In this document: positions 10,538 through 19,303 of the stretch, piece by piece
Layout: every line of letters starts with the position of its first letter
Position numbering within the stretch: position 1 is the first letter of the stretch
Assembly (NCBI GenBank): GCA_009602725.1
Contig: WELB01000127.1
Span: forward strand, 354,363-379,184
Reading direction: 5' to 3'
From: Spirogloea muscicola
Taxonomy: Eukaryota > Streptophyta > Zygnematophyceae > Spirogloeales > Spirogloeaceae
Length of the DNA stretch: 24,822 bases
Position numbers and translations under genes: made by a program
Notes under the pieces: generated by a model
Told to the model about the DNA's origin: nothing
The model's input: the letters and a program-made list of their open reading frames with translations, nothing else
Database searches by the model: none

Positions 10538-10547
10538 TTAATATACA
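10538..10547 (+). promoter_or_regulatory. TATA-like element of GMC gene
   Basis: TTAATATACA lies about 62 nt upstream of the ATG at 10609, an ordinary distance for a plant-type gene with a short leader. It is the only AT-rich patch between the LINE tail and the start codon. No transcript evidence is available. Confidence 0.4.
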
Positions 10548-10608
10548 CGCATTTTCCCCACCTCGAGCGCCTCGCCGCTGCCACTTGCGCCGCCCCCGAG
10601 GCCCCGCC

Positions 10609-13600
10609 ATGGCGCCCGCGCCGCGCCGCCGCCTCCTCTCGCCCCTCCTCTCCCTCCTCCTCGCCGCCGTGCTCCTGGCGGCCGCCGCCCGAGGTGCTCG
10701 CCCCCTGCTCTGTCCTTGACCAATCAGGCCCTCCATCGCTCACTATGCAGTCCATCTCTCCGCTCGCCGTCTGCCTCTCGCCTGGCCGCGGCGCCCGCGC
10801 CGCCGCACTGCGCAGCGCCCTGGCTCGCGGCCGTTTCGCGGCATGGCCCGCTCGACTGCCTGGTCACGACGGGCTCCTCAGAACAGCTGATACACTTCGC
10901 CTCCTGCCGCGCGACTCCGCTGTGCAGCGTACGACGACCCCTATATCAGCGACGGCACCAGCGCGCCGGAGACGGCGACGTACGACTACATCGTCGTCGG
11001 TGGCGGCGCCGCCGGCTGCCCGCTGGCCGCCACTCTCTCCCACGGTTTCCGGGTGCTGCTGCTGGAGCGCGGCGGCGTGCCGTACGACCAGCCGTCCGTC
11101 CTCAGGCGCGAGGGCTTCCCCACCGTGCTCGCCACACGGGCGGCCCAGCCGTTCAGGTCGGAAGATGGGGTGCAGAACCGGCGCGGCAAGGTCCTCGGTG
11201 GCGGCAGCTCTGTCAATGCCGGCTTTTACAGGTGAAAGGCTGCAATAGCATACAGATGTGTCACAAGTGCGCGCTGATTGCATCGATGTTGGCAGTCGAT
11301 GCTGCCTACTATACGACGAGTAAAGTTCTACGTCGTATCTGCAAACCATCCATCATTATGTATTAGTAACCACCAATTGCACAGGAGCAATGTGAGTGCC
11401 ATATGGGTAGCTTGCCTGCACAACTCCATCTCCTGAAAAAGGCATAATCTGGAGGTAATGCGGTCTGTGAATCTACAGCCTGCCCTGATCCATGCACCCT
11501 CCAGCTCCCTCTGACGAAATTTCAACCTGTAATGCTTGTATGTTGTGCGCCTCAGCCGCGCCGCAGCCGACTTCATCGAGCAGACGGGATGGACCAAGGA
11601 GCTGGTCAGGGAGTCATACGAGTGGGTCGAGAAGCAGATCGTGTTCGATCCCCCGATGGGCCCATGGCAGTCAGCACTGAGGAACTCGTTGCTGGAGGCA
11701 GGCGTGCAGCCCTACAACGGCCACTCCTTGGAGCACCTCTATGGCACGAAGATTGGCAACACCATCTTCGATGCCAATGGTACTCGTCACACTGCTGCAG
11801 ACCTTCTTAGGACCTCCAATTACGACAACCTTCAGGTCCATGTCTTCTCAACGGTGGAGAAGGTGCTCTTCGACAGGACTGGTGAAGTGCTCCTTCGCCT
11901 CCATGCACCTGAGCAACTGCCTTTCTTTCTGAGTGCGGTTAAGAATGGCAAAGACGACACCTGATGACAAGGCTTGTTAAGGATGCGCTATGGACGTGAT
12001 GCTGATCCTGTCAATGCTAGTAGACGCCCCGCAGACTATGCACCACACTGCCTGAGCAGTACAGCAAGCGAGGGGGCAGTACGAGCTTAAAGTGCAGCTT
12101 GTCAAGATGGACTCATACTTGACCTCCCCACTGTGCACCAAATGCAGGACTCACACCTCGGGCCATTGGAGTTCAATACTCAGATGCCAAAGGAGAGATA
12201 CACACTGCAAAGTTGCCACCAACAGGAGAGGTGCTGATGACGGCTGGCGCCCTTGGAACGCCTCAAATTTTGAAGCTCAGTGGCATTGGACCTGCAGAGG
12301 AGCTGCTTGCTCTTGGCATTCCTCTTGTTTGCGATGTACCAAGTACGCATCGCTCTCAGATTGTGCATCATAATATGTACATTACATACAAAGCCAATGA
12401 CTTACCCTGATTGTCGATCCTCATGCGATGTTGCTGCGCTGTGCAGCTCTTGGAAGAAATATAACAGACATACCCATCAACATCATAAACGTCTTCTCTC
12501 CAAATCCAGTGGAAGAGTCCTCATTAGGAGTGTGTGCCAATACAAGCCTCTTGCAAGATGCAGAGTCCTGCGCTCTTAGCCCACTGCATTTGCAACTGAA
12601 TGCATGCTTCGGTATTAGGACATAACAGGATGTGCTTGGTGAGGGTGTTGAGCTCGCTATATGACCTTTGCAAAGTCATTGTGGTGTCTTGCTGATAAGT
12701 CGCAAAATTGTTATATGATTATCTCGCTGCTGCACTGTGCAATTACTGCTGGCTTGGTGCTGACAGGTAGTCGGCATTTCTAGAGAGGGCACTATCTTCG
12801 AGGGAGCCAGTGGTGGAAACAAAACGCAAGTGGCTCCTGCTGCAGGAGAACTGACAACCGTGCCTCCACTCAATCGAACCGATGCTTTGACATCACAAAC
12901 CGCTGCAATCCTGAACCTCCTGCCTCCGTTCATATCAAGCGAGATCAACCAGGTACTTTACAAACCCCGAGGCTGCAGGACCGCTGACCACTTCTTGACA
13001 AGTGGTGAAAGCGCAACTTGGTCATCCAGCTGTTGCTGATGAGTCTGCTTTTTCGAAGGGGTGAACGCTGTCCACTCTCTTTTGAGACCGTCTAGATTGA
13101 ATGTACGTAGAGGCACCATGGCTCAACGGAAGCTCCTCATGACTGGCTGGACTATGTCATTGTATACAGGAGTTCAAGAGTGCTTGCATCACGCCCAGTG
13201 CTACATGTTATGTTGTCATCAGCTATGAAACTTCTTGGACCACCCAGTCTATTCAATTCGCAACTCCCATATACCTGTCCAAGCTAGTCGTGCTTATAGA
13301 GTGGTGGGAATGCACCAGGCGGGCTATGTTTTGAGCAAGGTCTACAGACCAAAGTCTCGAGGATGGATGAGGCTCAAGACTCGGAATGTCAGTGACAACC
13401 CGATCGTGAGGTACAATTATTATCATCACGAGGACGACATTAACACCTGCATTTCTGGGACACGAGTGCTCCACAAGATTCTCAACTCCACAGCGTTCCA
13501 GGTCAGGCATCACGTACTCTTTGCATGAGGCTGTTTGCATACCTCTGAAAACGATGAGACACAAATTCGAGTCAGCCATCAAGCCCAATCTTCGGAGGAG

Positions 13601-14359
13601 TGGTCAGAAAGAACAAATAAACCAGATCTGGTGTTGGGCAAGGTGGAAACAAAACCGGTAGCTCCAAGGTTTTTGAGCAATTTGGTGCTTAGCTTTCACA
13701 CTGCAGTAGTGCATGCACTGTCTAGAGTGCTGAATATGGCGTGTGCTTCTTTGCAGCAATACCGCTCAGGCAACCCCCCACTCATTATGAGGTTGCTGTA
13801 TCCTCCAGTAGCAACCATCCCTTACGGCCAATTCAAGGGCTCCATACCAATTCTGCCAGATTCGAATAACCATACTGCGGCAGCTCAGTGGTGCAAGGAC
13901 ACTGTGTCTGTCATATGGCACTTCCATGGGGGATGCCACGTAGGTGACTGTGTAGACTCAAGCTACAAACTGATGGGAGTGGACTCCTTGCGCGTCATTG
14001 ACGGGTCCACCTGGTTGACATCTCCAGGCACCAACCCCATGGCTTCCTGTCTCATGCTTGGAAGGTCAGCAGGATGCCTTTGCCATTGTTGCGAGGGGAA
14101 GTCGAATAAACATGCAGCAAGCTGACCTGTTTTGATGTTCAGGTGTCAGCAACTCCCGTTGTGAAGCCCCTTTGTTGAGACATGCTGTTCCTGTTTATTT
14201 AGCAACAGCAACAGTAGGCAGAACAGGTCTCCATATCTGGCAATGTCTGGTCGCTTGGCCAGGTTCCAGGATTTGTAAACTCAAAAGCGTCACCTTTGCA
14301 GGTACATGGGCATCCAGATTCTTAGAGAACGGGGAGTTGACCCCATCATGGTGCCATGA
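10609..14359 (+). CDS. HOTHEAD-like GMC (FAD) oxidoreductase
   Basis: Nine exons join in frame: 10609-10693, 10928-11231, 11556-11881, 12148-12342, 12447-12529, 12767-12952, 13319-13501, 13757-14064, 14302-14359; total 1728 nt, 575 residues, close to land-plant HOTHEAD (about 590). All introns are GT-AG. Residues 1-28 form a secretory signal peptide (RRRLLSPLLSLLLAAVLLA). The FAD site is YDYIVVGGGAAGCPLA (47-62). GMC signature 1 is KVLGGGSSVNAGFY, signature 2 is GALGTPQILKLSGIGP (272-287). The active-site block is WHFHGGC (508-514; His511), and SPGTNP gives the partner Asn547, the His-Asn pair typical of HOTHEAD and mandelonitrile-lyase-like proteins. In Arabidopsis HOTHEAD is needed to oxidise omega-hydroxy fatty acids for cutin; other relatives are hydroxynitrile lyases, so the substrate is uncertain. 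Junctions of exons 5/6 and 6/7 are the least certain because the protein is less conserved there. The start gives the signal peptide directly. Confidence 0.92.
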
Positions 14360-15205
14360 TATGCTGCACCCTTGCTATTTTGAGGTCTGCCTAAGGGGCC
14401 TCATTGGCCTCCTGTGCACCGTTGCTTTTTATGCAAATCATAGCTTTGCACAGCTCTGCTGACGGTCATATAGGGTGTTAAGGTTGACCTAAAACCGCTC
14501 CTTGATCAACCTTCATAGTGCAACTTGTAGTCTGCAACGGGCACTTATCAGACCCAGATGCTAGCTGACTGTGATTGCTGCCTATCTAGACGCTGACGAA
14601 GTAAAAAGTATAAAGTATGACACAGACATCGAATTGGTGACGATCAAAATGACACGGTTGACATACAGATTACGTCGAATGTCAAGTCCGGAAAATGGAA
14701 TGGTTGAAATGGGCGATATGATTGGAACTATATGCGTATGCATCCATAGGCTAATGTTGAGACTGACATTGGACAGTATCTCTGGTAGCCCTTGCCCGGC
14801 TGGATGCTTACAGCTTGACTTACTGATTGATTGTGAAGCTGACAAGGGCTGGTAGAAGATCGTGAAACAGCTGGGCAGACTTAGTCAGGCACTACATGCT
14901 GTGCTCGAAGCTAGCCAGGGTGGGGTGGACTCGTGACTTAACTCAGAGGCGGGCTGCGTCATGCGGGATGATAGTTCGTCACCACCCGAATGGCCAGATC
15001 TATTTGGAGAATGTCTAGGGCTTAGCATTCGGGGGCTTAGGCTTCACTGCCAGCTCGTATGCGCTAGGTCTAGGTTCTGTGTGTGTGGGGCTGCGCACTA
15101 GCACCTCAATGCGCACTTGTGAAGCCCATCACACACAGTGGTCGGAGTGGGCATGAGGCTTAAAGGTTGGGGCACGCTTGCTCAGTCTTGTGTGGCTGAA
15201 TTTCA
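14360..15205. other. intergenic, no gene recognised
   Basis: This begins with the 3' untranslated region of the GMC gene. The rest shows no conserved frame, no RNA gene and no LINE tail that I can recognise. A GTGTGTG patch lies near 15078-15088. Confidence 0.5.
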
Positions 15206-15212
15206 CAACCCT

Positions 15213-15600
15213 CGCCCTGGCGGCTGCCTCCGGGTTTCGTCAGGGCGACGTCTTCCCGCCCTCTAGCTACTCGGACCTGCACTTGCTGACTCGAGGTTAC
15301 TGAGAGCCTCCTTGTCGTCTTAGCACTTAGTCTTCTGCTTTTTGTGCCATTCGGCTCCTTTTGACATTGTCCATTCCTTTTGGGCTGGCTCCTCCCAGCC
15401 ACCAGTCAATTCGGCCGCGCTTTTCCTTCTTGAGAAGAGCTGCTACCTTCTGTTAGGAAATTTAGGGGTCCCTGTTGTGATCTCAATTGTGATTCCCGCT
15501 ATTATTAGATTGGTCCTCAGGTGGGTGCCATGTCAGCATTAAATCTCTGACCTGGCCAATCATAGCCAGATGCAGTGACGCCGCTGGGGCGTTGTTATTT
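15213..15600 (+). repeat. LINE ORF C-terminus and 3' tail, sense
   Basis: The plus strand reads LAAASGFRQGDVFPPSSYSD then LHLLTRGY and TGA at 15300-15302, then a tail with CCATTCCTTTTGGGCTGG and CCAGCC. From 15213 to 15424 it aligns without gaps to the reverse complement of 22332-22543; I count 14 mismatches in 212 positions (about 93% identity). This is the best-preserved copy of the end of the longer fragment there. A second diverged tail (CTGGCcaatcataGCCAG) is at about 15551-15570. Confidence 0.8.
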
Positions 15601-15980
15601 CTGATACCACTGTAAGAAGGGCGAGCATGGGAGCATAAAGGAAGAACTTACAATAGCTTGCAAGTAGGGCAACTCGGATAGAGAGGACCCCATGTATCAC
15701 CTTGAATGGAAGCGGTAACAAGCATGAGCAGTAGCATAAGGAACTACTCCTGCATTTGGCAACGATGCAATAGAAAGAGAAGAGTAGAATCTTGACGTAT
15801 CAAGAAAAACTAGTGATTACCCCAGCGACTTCAGATTCTTGCAAACACAATCTCAGAACAGAAGAAGGTATCGTGGTAAAAGAGTGCTGTAATAGTAATG
15901 TTCTTGCTCTTTCACTAGTGTGTTGGCTTAAAATGGCCACCCCTGTTTTTGATGTGCACTGCACGAGCCTTCTCTCAATT
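15600..15980. other. intergenic, nothing recognised
   Basis: AT-richer sequence between two LINE fragments. Stops occur in all frames; no conserved motif was seen. Confidence 0.45.
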
Positions 15981-15984
15981 CACT

Positions 15985-16175
15985 GGACGGCAATGGCTGT
16001 GAGAGGCCAGCCCAAAGGAATTTACAAGGTCCAAGCGGCTGGAAGGCGCAAAAAGCACGAAACTACTCTCCGTGACTTCTGCGAGTAGGCGCTCAATATT
16101 TTCTAGTCAGCAAGTGCAAATCAGAAATATGTAGGGTCGGAAGAGCGTCGCCTTGCTGAACCTGCAGCTTATTTG
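15985..16175 (-). repeat. LINE 3' end, antisense
   Basis: GCAATGGCTGTGAGAGGCC-AGCCCAAAGGAATTTACAAGGTCC at 15990-16033 is the reverse complement of the LINE tail. After it, 16090-16160 (CTAGTCAGCAAGTGCAAATC, then GAGCGTCGCC) matches 22458-22513 in the same orientation, i.e. the end of the LINE ORF. The coding end is degenerate. Confidence 0.65.
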
Positions 16176-16189
16176 TCTTCCTGTTACTG

Positions 16190-16390
16190 ACACGGGGTTA
16201 CTGAGAGCGCCTGTTTGCCTAGCCTGTGGCTGCGCTAGTATGCTTCTGAGCACCTTTTGTATGCACCTGAATGGCTTTACCAGCCAGCGCATGCGCCTGT
16301 TCATATCCACCTCCAGCGGTCGATGGCCCACGCCTTGCACATGCGTGCTGGTGTCATGCGCGTGGGCGGCGTCTATGTGAAAGGAGTCGG
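16190..16390 (+). repeat. degenerate LINE 3' end, sense
   Basis: GACACGGGGTTACTGAGAGC at 16189-16208 resembles the LINE coding end. At 16310-16365, CCAGCGGTCGATGGCCCACG and CCTTGCACATGCGTGCTGG match 1720-1765 (the SGPVAHALHLRA region) in the same orientation. The order of pieces is scrambled relative to the intact LINE end, so at least two fragments are involved. Confidence 0.5.
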
Positions 16391-16505
16391 TTAACTGATA
16401 TAGAAACAAAAGCTGACGTATGCAAGCCATGTGATACACAAACCGAACAAGAAAGTGGTTGCGTTGGCCAGGCTGACAAGAAGATAGTCCGGCAGGAGAC
16501 CAGCG

Positions 16506-17500
16506 TCACCAATCGTTCATCTCACACAATGTCAACAAGGAAAAATTAGAGGTCCAAATGTGAACCTGGGATACCCTGCGAAAGTCAAACATGGCTGTCT
16601 TTTTGTCATTCGCGGGTTCTACATTCTCTAAAATGTAACCCATAGCCTTTCTCTGTCTACTACGGATATGCAGTAGAAGTTGGATCATGGGGAAGAATAG
16701 TGCGGATCGTGGATGGTCAAACCCACGACCAGAGCCTGCATTGCTAAACCCTTCACAAGGGAATCCAGCAATGACAAGGTCTATCTCGGGAAGCCTGCTG
16801 AGGTGATCAGGCCTGATGTCCTTGATGTCACTTGGTAGCAATGTATCCCACTCCTCGAATGTGGCATCAGAAATGAGGTGTGAGTACCTCCCCTTCAGGA
16901 TGTCGACGTGGTGCCTGGCTGCCTCTCGGGCATGTGGGTCGTTGTCGACGTAGATATATTTGGCAATCCTGTACCGAGATCTCAGAAGACCTGCAAGTCC
17001 TGTTGCAGTCCCACCGAAGAGCTCGAGCACAGTAAGCCCATCCTCAGGAATGTTAAAAAGAATTACCCCTTCATAGAACTGCTGTTCTGGTGGTTGTCCC
17101 GCATTGGTGCCAGGGTCGAACAAGGCAGTCTCGAACACCTTGGAAGACCACGCTTCCATCACACGGAGCGATGCAGTGCGGCTCCAGTCTGGCAGCATTG
17201 CCAGGTAGCGTTGGTAGTTGTCCTCGACTTGCATCTCTTCCAAATCGTCATGTTCGAAACCATCTGTTGGGAGACATCTGCGTACAACAGAAGGTCCAGA
17301 ATGGGACATGAAGGAACGGGCAGCGCCTCTCTTCCGATGAGTGACAAGCGGTGCCCGCTCTTTTCCTTCGCTTGGCTCATCCAGTACCTTCTCTTTCCCT
17401 TTGCCTGAGACAGGAGGTGATGAGAGAATATGATCAGATGAGGCTGTCTCATTAGTAGCAGGTATGCCAGCATGGGCCTGCAACCTGCGGGTGACCCATT
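16506..17500 (-). CDS. C5 cytosine DNA methyltransferase domain of the retroelement
   Basis: An open frame of 325 residues counted from 17483; the frame opens after TAA near 17500. Residues 1-100 are a polar linker. Motif I, the S-adenosylmethionine loop, is TVLELFGGTATG (151-162). The acidic residue that would hold the cofactor ribose is in YIYVDND (176-182). Motif IV is DLVIAGFPCEGFSNAGSGRG (235-254) with the catalytic Cys at 243 (codon 16757-16755). Motif VI is YILENVEP (283-290). The segment HPRSALFFPMIQLL (257-270) resembles the DNMT3-like arrangement after motif IV. After residue 305 similarity fades and the frame stops at 16506, so the target-recognition region and motifs IX-X are missing. 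The enzyme would methylate cytosine C5 in DNA; this copy is probably inactive. It follows the protease, with a frame change between them, and most likely was part of the polyprotein. Confidence 0.82.
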
Positions 17501-18500
17501 CTTAAGAAGCGGTAACGACACTGTGTCAGTACCAGCATTCCTCCAACCTGGCCTATACCACGCACTCTCTGAGTTAAAATCCCTGCCAAATCCTAGCGGA
17601 ACTAGGAACTTGGTCCCCGACAAAACATCATATGTGTCTGCTTTTGTGATCATGCAAACAACAGACAATGACGTCTTCTTTGAAGGTATGTCAGCATACA
17701 GGGTAATGGAAAGAGGTTTCCTGGTAACCCCTATGATGCTGTCAGTATCGCCGGCTGCAGTCTTGATTTCCACGTTAGTGCAAACAATATCTTCAGCCTG
17801 CAGATTCAACTTTCCAATCATGCCACGACCCAGGAGTACAGGTTGGGCACCTGAGTCGATGAGTACGGAAGGTGGTGTGGTACCTTCGACGGTCAGAATG
17901 CCTTCGGTGTTATTAAGGAACGTGGCCGAAGAGAATGTCTTCTTCCTTTCTTCCGCTGATCTGCATGGAACAGAACCAGCACCAAATAGAGCCACATATG
18001 GCTTAGTAGACGTCATGGTTGGAACGGCTGCAACTTGAACCGTATGAGAGTTATCAGTACCAGAACTAGTCTGTAGCATGGCTCCTTTGTCCAACCCAAG
18101 TCATCAAAGCTTGGCACAGGTGTTCTGTGCAGCTTTGTCAGAAGTATATCCTGGAACAACTGACAATCAGGAAGAGCCACAGCATCTGAAGCTACTATAG
18201 CTTTAGGCAAACGAGGCGCATGGGTCAGTGTAACGTCCTTGACCCTGAAGCTAGCGGGATAGCGTGCATTCCCTGCACGGGCTATCTGTTGCATGTCAGT
18301 CTCATTCCTCTTGAGGGGATTCCTGCTGACGACAGTTGGTTCAGGAGCTGTGACATCTCTGTTCCTAATCACACAGTTAGGGTCAGATTGTCCTGTTTGG
18401 GTTTCGTACATAAGGTGTTTTGGAGACAACCCCCTTACAGAGTGGAACGCCAGCGCACACAGCGCACACATACGCGCACAGAGCGCAGCGGAAGTCTTAC
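17480..18500 (-). pseudogene. retrotransposon aspartic protease and upstream linker, frameshifted
   Basis: The protease frame runs 18094-17480 and shows PSVLIDSGAQPVLLG with the DSG catalytic triplet (residues 80-82 from 18094), followed by a beta-rich body typical of retropepsins (TKADTYDVLSGTKFLVPLGF). Retropepsins cut the polyprotein as dimers. The preceding linker lies in another frame between about 18450 and 18095 (NRDVTAPEPTVVSRNPLKR and onward to PVPSFDDLG). The change of frame falls near 18095-18108. At the other end the frame shifts again near 17480-17500 into the methyltransferase. Both changes equal -1. Decay by single-base loss is the simplest reading; programmed -1 frameshifting is possible at one of them. 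Confidence 0.7.
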
Positions 18501-18807
18501 CCTGAGGCACCGCCGGAAGGCGGCGACTCACCGAGGGTCAGCGGCTGTCCCCGCAAGGGGCGCAGGCATGGTACTTACAGTGAGCCGTCGAGGCCCGCAG
18601 CGACGAGCCGCAGCGACGGGCTGGGCAGCAGGCGGCAGCAGCAGAGCTGTGGCGGCGGCTTTGGCAGCAGGCAGCAGCAGGGCTGTGCCTCTCTTGGCGT
18701 CACGGGTCCGACTGGAGAGTCTGGCCTCTGCCTACTACTGATAAGCGTTCCATCTGCCACCCCTCCCCTCAGGGTGTGACGAGGGCTGCCCCAAGGTCCT
18801 CCCGCAG

Positions 18808-18869
18808 AGAAAGCGGCTGCTGATATGAAAGAATCGGCTGTGAAATGCCAGCCAGATGCATACAGGTGT
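18808..18869 (+). repeat. 62-bp segment repeated inverted at 23037-23098
   Basis: All 62 bases match the reverse complement of 23037-23098. The segment contains GGCTGTGAAATGCCAGCC, which resembles the LINE tail hairpin. At the other site it interrupts the LINE ORF, suggesting a short mobile or tail-derived insertion. Confidence 0.75.
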
Positions 18870-18908
18870 TCATGACGGAGCCGAAGGCTAGGCAGACAGG
18901 GCGCGCCC

Positions 18909-19020
18909 TCAATACCCCCGTGTCAGCAGTAGGAAGTCAGATGAGCTGAGGGGAGGAAGAGCAATCCCGCTGCGCAAGCCAGAGGCTGCTGCAAGGGCGC
19001 GACCAGCGCGAAGCGGGCGG
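18909..19020 (-). repeat. LINE coding end, antisense
   Basis: The minus strand reads RAGRALAAASGLRSG, then SSSDFLLLTRGY and a stop at 18911-18909. This is the C-terminal peptide of the LINE family. It lies inside the gypsy-like element, so this LINE fragment inserted later or arrived with the block around it. Confidence 0.7.
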
Positions 19021-19048
19021 GCCTGACAAGGGAACACGATGGATCTGC

Positions 19049-19190
19049 CGGACGCTGCCGCGCGCGAGCGAAGCAGCGCCTGGCGGATGGAGACAACTCC
19101 CGGACGATGCCGCGCGCGAGCGAAGCAGCGCCTCTCGGACAGTACGACTGGCGGACGATGCCGCGCGGTCCGAAGCCCGGGGTTTCGGAC
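19049..19190. repeat. three-copy GC-rich tandem repeat
   Basis: Units start CGGACG(C/A)TGCCGCGCG at 19049, 19101 and 19152, a period of 51-52 bp. Units one and two share AGCGAAGCAGCGCCT; the third diverges after the first 16 bases. Confidence 0.7.
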
Positions 19191-19303
19191 CGTACTCACC
19201 TACACGGGGTGTAGCAGACGACCCGCACCGTTTGGGACTCCCAAACGGTAGGTACGTTACGATCATGTAAGGCTACCGGCACCGTTGGCACTCTCAAACG
19301 GTG
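19166..19303. repeat. cluster of perfect hairpins with a duplicated palindrome
   Basis: Three hairpins follow each other: CGGTCCGAA ... TTCGGACCG (19166-19192, 9-bp stem), CTACAC-ggg-GTGTAG (19200-19214) and a near loop-less palindrome with arm ACCGTTTGGGA (19227-19249, 11-bp stem). A diverged copy of the last, keeping ACCGTT and AACGGT, lies at about 19281-19303, and both copies are followed by a match to GTACGTTAC or GAACGTTAC. The second copy lies within the end of the gag frame. Confidence 0.7.

Larger units (their letters stand above)
9770..10608. promoter_or_regulatory. divergent intergenic region between ABCG and GMC genes
   Basis: 839 bp separate the two start codons. Nearest the ABCG gene the minus strand is pyrimidine-rich (CTCTCCCTC and similar at 9990-10225), probably leader sequence. 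An assembly gap fills 10229-10372. A LINE coding end with tail sits at about 10390-10470, then a short unique stretch with a TATA-like TTAATATA at 10538-10545 leads to the GMC start codon. Shared control of the two genes is inferred from the arrangement only. Confidence 0.5.
18540..19262. repeat. insertion-derived block inside the retroelement
   Basis: This separates gag from the protease. It contains a CAG/GCG-rich stretch (18590-18680), a 62-bp segment shared with 23037-23098 (18808-18869), an antisense LINE coding end (18909-19020), a three-copy GC-rich repeat (19049-19190) and hairpins (19166-19249). Since gag and protease normally adjoin, the block is best read as later insertions. I see no clean target-site duplication at its edges. 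Confidence 0.5.

Noticed and set aside
14065-16505. Reverse transcriptase or integrase downstream of the methyltransferase
   Set aside because: No RT, RNase H or integrase motif was found in any minus-strand frame below 16506.
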